Assembly: GCF_037975245.1 (NCBI RefSeq)
Contig: NC_092568.1
Coordinates: 13,479,501-13,543,500, forward strand
DNA length: 64,000 bases
Reading direction: 5' to 3'
From: Apostichopus japonicus
Lineage: Eukaryota; Echinodermata; Holothuroidea; Aspidochirotida; Stichopodidae
In this document: positions 49,201 to 61,200 of the stretch, piece by piece
Position numbering within the stretch: position 1 is the first letter of the stretch
Layout of the letters: each line of letters opens with the position of its first letter
Notes under the pieces: model-generated
Seen by the model: the letters and a program-made list of their open reading frames with translations, nothing else
The model's database searches: none
What the model was told of the DNA's origin: nothing
Position numbers and translations under genes: made by a program

Positions 49201-52200
49201 TGCTAGCTGTTTTTTTAAGTTCTTTTCTGGTGGTTCTGACCCTTCAAATTAATGCCAGTTTATTGGGAATGTCAAATTAGATGATGAAATGTCTCAGGGA
49301 ATGCTATTGAGGGTTTGAGCATCATGTTCAATGAAGTTTGTCCAGTACTTGACTGTCTAGCATATTCTAGCATATTGGGTGCAAATGGATGCCTTTTCAA
49401 CTCACTTAGATCAACATGAATGACAAGATCAAAGACATATAAGTCACAAACCATTTGGCTTTTCAAAGAAACTGATGTCAGTTTTCATGTTTATAGTTTG
49501 TTGTATTATTCTTGTCTCATCTAAGTTGTATTCCTGCAAGAGATATGAAATATGAAGACATAAAGTATATTATTGCAAATCCCTTAATACTGCCTCAGAT
49601 GTAAGATATTTTTACAGCTGATCGGCAGTACTGCTTCCATGTCATCACTTACTGTGCTATGGATTAATCTGTTCATATGCTGCTCAGTGTTCCCATTTTC
49701 AGATGCAATCTTATCATTGTAATATCTGAGACTTAATCAAGCTGAATGCTTCCATACCCTGGAGGGATTTATGTATGGATATTTGTATTTTAGCATCAGA
49801 GGCTGTCTTATTTTTTTCATTTGCTTAACAAATATCCTGAGTCTTCCTAATAACTGCTTTGTGGGTTCGTTCATTTTCGTCTGCTGGTGAGGCATGTCTT
49901 TAGAACTAGCCTAGAGGTTTATTAATGGATAGGTAGTGATAGTACCCACATCTATGGACATGATAGCTACACTGTTGGTGTCCATATAGAAATGACCAAA
50001 TGCCAAAATTGACATTGTGTTATGACTTCAAGTATTTTGCCATTGTTCCTCCTTTGGCTGAAATAATCTAAAGTTTCAATTTTTGTAGCTCCTGTTGTCA
50101 GTGAGCTGGTGGTTTGTGCTATTCTGATCTTAGCAGCTACTTAATTTGCTTTATTCTATTTTATTTGCAAGCAATGGAACATGAAATATCCCACAACAAT
50201 TGCTGCTTAGTTTGTTACTGTTTATGGAGTCTTATTAGTAAGCTATGATGTTTCTGAACAGCCCTGATAGTCTCATAGTGTATATTGGTTGCTACACTAT
50301 TAGGTGAGGTTTTTCCTGCATTGAGACATTAGTTTCAATAACTTTTGAGGAACATTGTTTACTACTTGTTTACAATCACTGGTGCTCAAATGGTATGGAC
50401 ACTGCAGTACAGTACTATGTTGCCTCAGTTCACAAATGTCTAAGTCTATTGATAACTAAAATGTATGGAAATACATTTTTTCTTGTTCAGTTTTTATCTA
50501 GTACCGATGAGCAAGCGCTGTTATTTCAGCATAGGAAGGATCCTTGTATTGATGAAATTTCCCTCTGTAAGAAGTTTCAGCATGTCAGCTACAACACTTT
50601 TGTTTTCTTGCCAAAGGCAAAAGGTGTATATGATCATGGGGTGTGTGTGTGTATGGTGCCCCTTGTAAATCTCCAAAATTGCAGCTTGGCTGAACTTCAT
50701 GTTTTGCTATGTAGCTCTCACTTGGTGAGTTATAAACCTTTTGAATTTGTGGAGGTCATTTGACTTCAACAGAGGTGAAAGCCTGAAAGTCTGCAATAAC
50801 TCCAAAAGTATAACCTACATGAACCACATACCTTGTACATAGTTCCTTAGGAAGTGCAAGAACTTACTGTATTTTGTTGAGGTCAATGGTCATTTGATGT
50901 CAACATAGGTCAAAATCTGAAAACCTTGTACACTCAATACCTCCAATAGTAAAGCTTCGATGAACTTCATACCTTGTATGTACATCTACCTTTGTAAACT
51001 TGTACAATAAACATATTACATGTTTTGAAATGTCATTTGAAGTCAATAGAGGTTTAAAGTCTTCTAACCTTATAAACACAATAACTCCCAAATAAAAGTT
51101 TGGATAACCCTCATATATTGAATACATGTAGATCCATGTTAGTGAGTTCAAGAACCCTGGTGTTGTATCGTGTTGTATGTAGGTCATCATACATTTCAGG
51201 TCAAAAGGTATCAAAGTATGGAAGCTTGTAAACACACTCCAAAAGAAACTGTTGTATGAACTTCATTCATACCTTGTGTGTAAGCTGACCTCAGTAAATA
51301 CAAGACCCCCAAGGGCATTTTGTGGAGTTCATAGGTCTCTTGAGTTCAATGGAGGTCAAAGTCAGAAAACCTTGTACAGTATGTAACTTTAAAGTAATTG
51401 GTTTTCTTTCTGATTTGAAACAGTTAAACTGACATTTTACTAGCAGTTTTCCTTTATCTTTCTATCAATGATAATTGGTCAATCAATATCTATTGTTCCC
51501 ATTATTATTGTGAGAAACTCACAAAGTGAAAAACTAAGAAAAATGGTAACAATGTGTTTAAAATTCTTTTTCCTCCTTTGTTTTGCATGTTTAGTCTAAT
51601 TCCTATATAAACTTGTCCACATTGTTTACCAAATGCAAACAATCTGTAATATCAAGACAGTACCTCATCGGTTATCAAAGTTGGATTTTGTTTCCTCTCA
51701 TCCTGTAGTTTTCCATGAAGAACTGATTCCTTCCATCTCATATTATTCTAAATGTCAAAGGACCATGTATAGTCTTCTAGTAATGCTGCAAGTTGAGGTT
51801 TGTGATGAAATTGATTATTCTTGAGTGATCTTCTCGGTTAAAGAGAAGCTGCATATTAACAGATGAATGGTTTTACACTTGGGAATGACGACCACTCATA
51901 TTTAAAGTGATACACATCATTAGCAGACAGCCTCTAACTTTATGTGCTCATTAAAAGCTGTCAATGGAATTTTCATTTAATCTTTGTGAGATGACCTAAA
52001 TCATAAGAACTGAATTTTATTACTTGGTCACTTGATGAATGAATAGCAAATATGAACCCTATCTTGTCTTACATGTCCCCATTGTAAGAAACAACAAACA
52101 TCAGGTGTGTGTACGGATACGTAGTACCAAATATCTCAAGATGAACCTTTAATATCAAAAGATTAATCCCATGTCTTTTATATGTGAGAGGCATTTGAGC

Positions 52201-55200
52201 TCTATGGTTTGTGGGGCAATCTGTGGTCACTTGAGAGATAAACTACTGTTGGTCAGAATGTGAAGACAACTCTAACTGCGATACAGACGAACCTGGAGGA
52301 ATTATGTCAAGCAATGCATGTGAATGTCCCATAGTTTCTATATAATTTGAGGTCAACAAAGTTCAACATATGTTATATAAATCAATAATGCTTTATGATC
52401 ACATAGTACAATTTATAATAGGTACCAAACTTGGACAAAAGATTTGGTTTATGAATGGGTTTTAATATAGTAAGTAGCAGTTTCTTACTTTCATAGTATA
52501 TAGTTAAAGTTTGAGATGTACCATGCAAAACATGGTGGCCTACTGGCCTCCATGTGTCTCACTTTTCATGGTGTGATTGTAAGAGCACACAGTAATTTTT
52601 CAGTGAATATAGAACTCGCTGCTCATTTAATGACAAGCAACAACATGAATAAAGCACCAATCAGGCCTCGACAAATACGGTCGCCAACTCGCCAATGGCG
52701 ACTAGAATTTTGCGACTGGCGAGCAAAAATTGCATTACGCTCGACATTTTGGCGAGTGGCTCATTCGCTCACTGCCTTTGAAAGTGAAAGCTGCAAGTCG
52801 GACACTCAGTAATCGATCGATAATAATAATAATTGTCAGTATTAAGTGTTATCTTAACTTGTTAACGATACTAACACATACACATACACTGACACAGTAG
52901 TCTGATGTCATTTCCAGTGAAAGTTACAGATGGTCGCCGTGCCATTGCTTATTATTGTGGTTACTTTTACAAAGCAAGTCATAAACAATGCTTACAATGT
53001 TTCACCGTTTTCTATTTTCATGAATATCATGTTTTAAACACTTTTGACGAAGCACTATTTACATAGATCGTTTTTGCTGTAAACAACTAACAGTAACACT
53101 GAAACCGAGATCCTAAGTTAGGCCATACTACCTAGGCGTATATCACACAAACACTTTGCGAGAAAGAATGGCGCGTAAATTCAACGTTTTGGCGAGTAGA
53201 ATTTTAGACTCGGTCGCCAGTTGGCGAGTAGTTTTAAATTTTTTTGTCGAGGCCTGGCACCAATGCAGTTGGACTACCTTACTGATTGAGTACTCTATCA
53301 AATAGTATTGCTCATGTTAGCTAGTGTTATGAAATAAAATATAAATCATATAGGGAAATGTGAGAGTAAAATGCCTTTGCACTAGCCTTTGCTGGATGTG
53401 GGAATGTCTATTTAATAGTTTCAAATGGTCTTTGTGGACTGTGCTTTTCTTCCTGTTCTTTATCTTGTCATAGTCAAAGTATTTGCTCATTGTGTACTCT
53501 TCACCCTGCAATGTCTTAATTGTTGAAGTGTATGAAGAAAAATTGCTTTGAAGTTGTATCTCCATAGAGACTGATGATGTCACAAGGAAAATGTCTTTTC
53601 TTGGTGACACACTTTCATCTAGCTGGGTTTGTCAACGGAAGTAACGAAGTAATTGTCCATTAGCTCTGTGTTATTGATTTCTTTCCTCACTGAGAGTTCA
53701 TTTTCACCTGGAAGAATTTGTCTTTGGTTTACAGTAGGGACACTGAGCTCTCATTGCTGCTGCTAAACTTGATGAACAAGTTGAGGATAGACCTTTAAGA
53801 AATGTAATAATAGTCAGTTGAGATGGAGTGTTGAATGATTACTCAGATGATTGAAATAATTTCTTTACTCCTCTTGATATGTTGAAATAATCATGCACAA
53901 TTGATATGTATGTCAAACTGAATTTGTATGATAATATGCAGAATAAACTGTACTAATCAGTTTGTTGTTTTTGGTTTGGTAAACAACAATGATATTACCC
54001 ATTGATTAAACTATAATAGGGTTGTCTTTTTGTAGTCAGTAACTGTCAGCTATTGATTTTTTTGTTAGTGCTATATTAATTATGTTGTGTGGAATCAATA
54101 CATTAGATTGGAAGACATGTTAGCCCAAGAAATATACTCTATCTTCCTTGAAGTACACAATGGTTGAATTTGGTATATTATACCTTTCTTGTTGTCTTTG
54201 GTGTAAGTTCAAACGTGATTTGAGCCAAGAGGGAACCTAAGACATCAGAGGGCTTTGGTATGGATACCTAGATGACATGTTATCACAAGGCTATGATAAA
54301 GTGGGAAACCAATGTATGTCAAATAGTTCCAGATAAATGTCATTAAAATGAATTTTATGCATATATTCATATTTGTATGCTTTGCCGTACGTAGCATTAA
54401 CAAGGAAGCTGTCTGTCTTGCTGTCTGTTGGTCAGTAGTGACTATGATTTGATCTAGCCTCCCTGATAAATACTGCTGCTTTTTGTTTATTGATGAGCAA
54501 AAGGATAAGTTCATTGTAGGTTTACTGACAACAAGATTTGTAACATTTTTGCAGGTGTCTATGGCAACCACCAAAATGCAGAGACTAATCAACAGCTCGC
54601 ACAAAATAGACGCCAAAGTAACCAGAGGGATTGGACTGAAGCAGGTTATGAGGACCCACCAGAAATAGTCGGCTTTTCTTATCAACAGAACAACGAATCC
54701 ACTAAGAGTGACGATGAGGTAAGTAACATTGTCTAACAGAAGGCTTGATAAGATGAAAAAATAAACAGCGAGGTGTGAAAACACATGTTTTAAGATACCT
54801 GTCCCCTAAAAGAATGCACAAAACCTACTTGACCCCTGCAGATAAAGTTGGCTTGTGTCCAGCAAAAACTACTCATAAGTATTATCAACTCATCTTGTAA
54901 TTATCATTTAAACACTAAACGGTTGCCCGATGCTGTTTTTTTTTACATTTTTGTATTGGGCAAGCCACCCAAACTTTGGTCTGTTCTGAATACTGCTCTT
55001 GGTCATACATGAACTAGATTACACACAGAATTATAATTGAAACACATAATTGGAAGGATCATAATGATTTGGCAACTTTGCAATGAAATTATTAATGTAT
55101 TAAAGTACAGTTTAGGGACCGAACTCTCAAAACATACATAGTTGTGAGATCAAAAGTCATTTCGTCAGTATATCAGAGTCACTAGCTTCTGACCTGTGAA

Positions 55201-58200
55201 CTGCAAGCATAAACTGTTCAAATTCAAAGATTCGTAATGAAAAAATATGTTTCAAGTATTAAATGATAGCCTCTGAAACCAGTTCAATGGTGGCCTTTTT
55301 TGCCATGAACAGTTCTTATTGAAAATAACACAAGAAGGCCTATGTTCATGATCTTTATTTGAACACACTTGATAGCAGAGTTGTAGTATGAGTACAAGTA
55401 GTAGCCCCCTTGGTATGAGCACAAGTGTATCTATACTGATTTACAAAATGCCAGAGTATGAGTTAAATTGTGAGAGTGGACATGAGTACTGCATGTTAAT
55501 CTATAGCACATGGATTGCTCTTTTTTGTAGTAAAAACTAATGTTGGCAATAGCTCTACAGCAGACTGCATAGTTAGTAGTTTATAATATCATGTAGAAAC
55601 ATTAAAGAGCAATAGATTTATGTGAATAGGTTGCATGGCTATAAACATATATTAAAATTATGAATGACATAGACAGGGAAAAGACTACAAGAATTAGCTG
55701 GATGGCTAATAGTGTTACAATTGCTATGAGGTCAAGTGGAATATTAGTGTTTCTCAATAAATTAGAATAGTTTTTCCATTTAGTGAAAGAAGCTTTGGAA
55801 CATTTCGAAGGTCCTAGATCTGTACACTGTATGATGCAAACTATGTAATCTAGCTAGATTTTACTGTTCTGAGCAGTGTTTTGAATTCTAAACATTTATG
55901 TACTATACAGTATCAATTGAAAGCTCTCTTTGAATGCAATGTGTAGATTTTAAACATTTTATTGACAGCTAATGTCATCGTAAAAGTGGGTTAATGGTTA
56001 TTGGTGCTCCTATCCTGCACAAGTCTCTTGCCTCACAGGTTGTAACAGTTATTTTCAATGGATGTGTTTATATTTGCCTAGGTCTAAATAAGTTACACTT
56101 CATATATACTTTCACAGAAATAATCTATTCATGGCAAGTCTCAGCTAATATACACAAACAGGGGTCTTCATTTTGTGCATAATGACTTCTGATCATGTTT
56201 CATATCAATGACATTTTCTAACATTAAGCACAAGTAAGCATATTAATACCAGACATTGCCTTGCTCTCCAACAGTGTGATGGTGTTGACACTAAGTTATG
56301 AATTAAATGTGTACAAATATATTCACTGTTCTCCCTCAACTCTTACCAAATGAGCTGTTAACGACAAGTTGTTTGACAGATTTGTAATACCTGGAGCCGG
56401 CATGTTATTTACTGTTAATCACTATCAATGCTTTATATAGTGCTCTGTATGACAGTCCTCTACATCACCACTTCCATTACGACAGACATCTTAAGAGTTG
56501 TTCATATTATAAGAAACATTGACTCAAGGAAATATGATAACATGTTTGTCACAACAAGAGCTTAATCATTAACTTACAAGCATTACTGTTACTTGTCTAT
56601 GCGGGAAGTTGTTTCTTTTGGGAGAAAACTATGCTTCATTCCTATATGTAATCTACTGGGCTTGAGATATTTTACTACAAATTGTGCAAATAAATACTTA
56701 AAATTGCTGCCCACCACACAACCGTTGTGGCACTGAAAGGAAGCATTAGTGTATATTGGCGGGCAGTACCATTGTAAAGCACATTCACATGGAGTAGACT
56801 TGCATGGGGTACAAAATGTAATGCTGTGCATGTGTGTGAAAATCTAAACAGTAAGGCCAGTGGGTGTCAAACTTGAAGGGTGTATAACTGGACATGGCAT
56901 AAATTATATTGTGAAATCATAGATTCAAATGTCAGAGCTCATAAGGCCAAAAAACATCCAGCTTCTTTGGCTATCACACACATAACAACACATATTGCTT
57001 CTTTCTTGATGTTTAATATGAAGATTCTTTGCTTTCATTTCATTTATTAAACAGGTCAGCTGTGACTAATGTACACGTTATGTATTTGTTTGTGTTAATG
57101 ACATTTTTATAAATTGATGACAAGCTTGTTAGATTTATATCATGAAAAGCATCCCTTGCTTCAATAGGGTTCCTAGGTATTTTTGAATTCTTTTCTTCTT
57201 TCAACTACCGATCCAAGTAATAGATGACGTATAGAATAGTCAAACTTGTCAACTTGTGCATCAGTGAAATGAAGTATAATACATGTCTATATTCTGATTT
57301 CATTTTGGTATAAAATGTATAATAAAAGAGAATGTATGCTTTTTACGTTCAACTGTAAAACCCTGTTTTGATTTCTTTTAGGGTTTAGGAATGTCAATGT
57401 CAAGAGCAGTGATGGACAAAATCACGCAGAAACAGGAAAAGCAAAGGAAATCTCGACAAGCAGAGAAAAGCCCTAGGGAGTTGAATGATGATGTGACTGA
57501 AATGAGGAAGAAATCATTGGATGATGAGAGGCAAAGATTAAAGGAAAGAAATGAGTGGTCTGGAGTACAGAGGACATCAGAGAGGGGAAGAGCAGATCTG
57601 CTGGTAGAATCAGATGTAGGCTTTCAAAGCGATCCAGAAATGGAGGAAGAAAAACAAAGACAAATCAAAGCGCAAAGGTACCAGGCGGAGGTGCAAAGAG
57701 AAAAGGAGTTCAGGTTACAGGAAGAGAGACGGAGGGCCTCAGCAGACAGGAAGAAGAGACAACAAGCAGATGAAAAGAGGAGGCAGGAGGAAGAAGAATA
57801 TAGGAAATTAGAGATGGAGGAGAGAAGGATTCAAGCTGAGGAGAGACAGAGAATCGAAGAACAGAGGGGATTGATTGAGGAGAGGAAACAAGCAGAGGAG
57901 AAAACACTGAGGACACGTAGGATGAATGAAGAGGAAGAGAGGAAAAAAAGATTAATACAAGAGGAAGAAGGTAAATATGAAAGCCTTTGGCTCATGAAGG
58001 CAGTATTTAGGTGGATGTGAGATGGCCATGTGTGCTGGGCTAGTGACCCACATGTTAGATGCCTAAATGTTGTAGCTTGCTTTACTGATTGATCTGTGTT
58101 TCCTCTGCATACATAGATGCAGCACCAGGAAATGCTCTGAGTATGTCAGTGTATGCTGTCTATGTTTGCTGGGTGCTAGATGTTGCCCTGTTGACTTCAC

Positions 58201-61200
58201 CGCTGGGAGGCACTATGATGTCACACATTTGGCAACAATGCAGTGACCTTAATACATATATTTAGCTGTGATATTTTTTGGAAATGAATATTTCTTTATC
58301 TCTTTTATACATTAATTGAAAGCATCATAGGAGATGAAGATTATGGTTTAGTTTGCTTCTTGAAAACTGCAATATTATGAAATACTCACAATAACATGGA
58401 TGACCACCGACCATGGTTACTGTTCCTCTATTTCTGAACTACAAGAATTTATTAATGTTCTTAAAGAAAAGAGACTCAACAATAACTTGACTTTCATTTA
58501 GAGGACATCAGTATATGCACCAAATTTTAGTATACATTGTGTGAAAATTCATCAACACTTCATTCCCTGGATAGTATATTACCATCTACCATCAAATCCT
58601 CAGATAAATATGCAGCAGAAGAATTTGAAGAGGACCAACCATCAGAATACAGCAAACCTCCAGCAGCAATTGCTCCCAGAGAAAACCACCAGAGACCTCC
58701 ACATGCCACAAAGCGGAAGAAGACTAAATCGTAAGATTCTCTACAATTACCTGTCAAAGGAGACTTCTATAGATTGCTATGAAATCAGATGTTATATATA
58801 GATTTATTTTGTGTGCTTAAAAGATATCTCTCTCTATGGAAATCGGACCCATGATCCATGAGCTGGCACAATGATTTATAGCAAACATTGCATCATATAG
58901 CAGTATCAAATGACATTATTAAATTATGTCAGTTTGGCAGGACAAGATAATCAAAGCATCCACTTTTGCCATAAGTACAGTTTATTTGCAGTATATGATC
59001 AATAATTTTGGACCTGATTATCTGCTTCCATAATGTAATGGGATGGTAGATAGAAAATCAGACTTCAGAGGAATGAGAAGGGAAGCAGCTGCAATGAGCT
59101 AAGATACTTTAATGTTCAGCATATGCAGAGGCCTACTATATCTTTGCTTTTATCAATTTATGGTAATTACAAAAATTAATTCATCACTATTCTACTTGCC
59201 TTCAAGATCACAAGAAAGAGAAGGATGAAAAAAGTCACTACCAAAAATTTCCAATCCCTACTGTTTTGTTAGGATAATATGATAAATGTCATCAAATGCC
59301 TCTTCAGCTCTGTTTGCCTATGCAGTCTATTCACTCTCTTTGTCTTTTCTCATATTGGCCAAACCTATTGTAGCTTCTATAAAGTGAGAGTGTTCTGTTT
59401 ACTCTATGTATCATCCATGGCCCACAATGTCATATTTTTGTATACTTTGTAGAAGAAAAGTGTCTACATAAACATTCTAAATGTATGTATTTTTTGGTTT
59501 ACTTGATATCAACAGCCCCAAGTCACCAGGCAATCGAGGTTTAGCACAGAGTATTTCAGGGTCCACTGTACAAGGACAGGCAGCAGAGGCTCCACCCAGT
59601 GAGAACACTTATGACAGAACAAGTGAAATGCCTCTCTCTAATCCATCCGTAGCTTTGAAAGATGCTCTACGGTTTTTAGAACAAGATGACTGGTGCGTAT
59701 GATCTCTCTCATTTCTTACACCAAAATACTGAAGTTTGTTAATTATTAAGTACGGTTATGCTTGGTATACCAGATAACGATAACAGACAAATCACACTTG
59801 AGATAGCCGTTAAAAGTAAGCTAACATTAACTTGCATAGTGTCTTCAGCAAGTCAGATGCAAACCTACCACTGTAGTGAACCAACCGTGATATAAAATTT
59901 AATTTGCTAACCATAGTATCTGAAGTGAACATAGTGAGCTAACCATGGTGTAGAAAAGACTGCAGTCAGCTGTTACCATGTTATATATGAAGTGTCTGTC
60001 ACAAGCTAATCATGGTATATAATGTGACTACAGTGATTGATGTGACCTAGCTATGGTCTATGAAATGACTGCAGTAAGCTAACCATTGTGTGAACATCAC
60101 TTAACACAGAGCTTTGACCCCCTTTGCCTACTGAGTTGAGTGACTAATTGCACATGCTTGATATTCCCCTCTCCTAAAAGCTGATCACTTGGGCAATCAT
60201 GGCCAGTGAAGTTCACTGTGGACTCAATGTTTAACCTACCAGGTGGTTGAATTTTACACTCAGTGTGCCAAATCACTGATATCTTGAATCTGAATTTCTT
60301 GCACTTAGTATTTTGTTTTGTTTTGTTTCTGTAGAGGAGTAAAATGGTGAAGTGATTCTTTCATTATTTGTTGTGAACATCTTATAGGTCAGTTCAACAA
60401 TTTTTTAACATTTTTCTTGGCAGGGAAATAAAGAATGATGGATTGAATCTAGTGAGACAGCTAGCCCTTCACCATCCTCAAGAGTTTGGTGCTCAGCTTC
60501 ATACAGTGGTTGTGGCTGTACTTGCAGAAGTTAAAAACCTGAGATCCAATGTTTCAAAAAGTGCAATTGGTTGTTTAGGAGACATGTTTGAGGCGCTCAA
60601 TGTTGCTCTTGATAAAGTAAGTTAGGCTTTCAGACATCTTTGTGTACAGTAGCTGTTTTCTACATTCCCTGGGATTCTGTATGCATTGTTAGTGGGCTAA
60701 AAGTAAATTTACCTCAACTTGAATTGGACAAGATCAACCCTACGTAAATAGAGATCTCTGAACTTGAATTGGACAAGATCAATCCTACGTAAATAGAGAT
60801 CTCTGAACTTGAATTGGACAAGATCAATCCTACTTAAATAGAGATCTCTGAATTTGAATTGGACAAGATCAACCCTACGTAAATAGAGATTCCTCAACTT
60901 GAATTGGACAAGATCAACCCTATGTAAATAGAGATCTCTGAACTTGAATTGGACAAGATCAATCCTACGTAAATAGAGATTCCTCAACTTGAATTGGACA
61001 AGATCAACCCTACGTAAATAGAGATCTCTGAACTTGAATTGGACAAGATCAATCCTACGTAAATAGAGATTCCTCAACTTGAATTGGACAAGATCAACCC
61101 TACGTAAATAGAGATCTCTGAACTTGAATTGGACAAGATCAACCCTACGTAAATAGAGATCTCTGAACTTGAATTGGACAAGATCAACCCTACGTAAATA

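Larger units (their letters stand above)
42697..54554 (+). other. TOGARAM1 intron 7
   Basis: An 11.9-kb intron, the longest in the gene. It holds the 4.8-kb inverted-repeat element (43089-47888), a degenerate GGTCA-family array (50640-51400) and the 595-bp hAT MITE (52662-53256). The gaps between them (47889-50640, 51400-52660, 53257-54554) show no recognisable feature. Confidence 0.85.

Noticed and set aside
54245-54784. 179-codon hydrophobic open frame on the minus strand, looking like a multi-pass membrane protein
   Set aside because: It lies directly antisense to TOGARAM1 exon 8, whose splice sites and frame fit the gene. It has no splice or start context and the hydrophobicity comes from the complement of AT-rich sequence.
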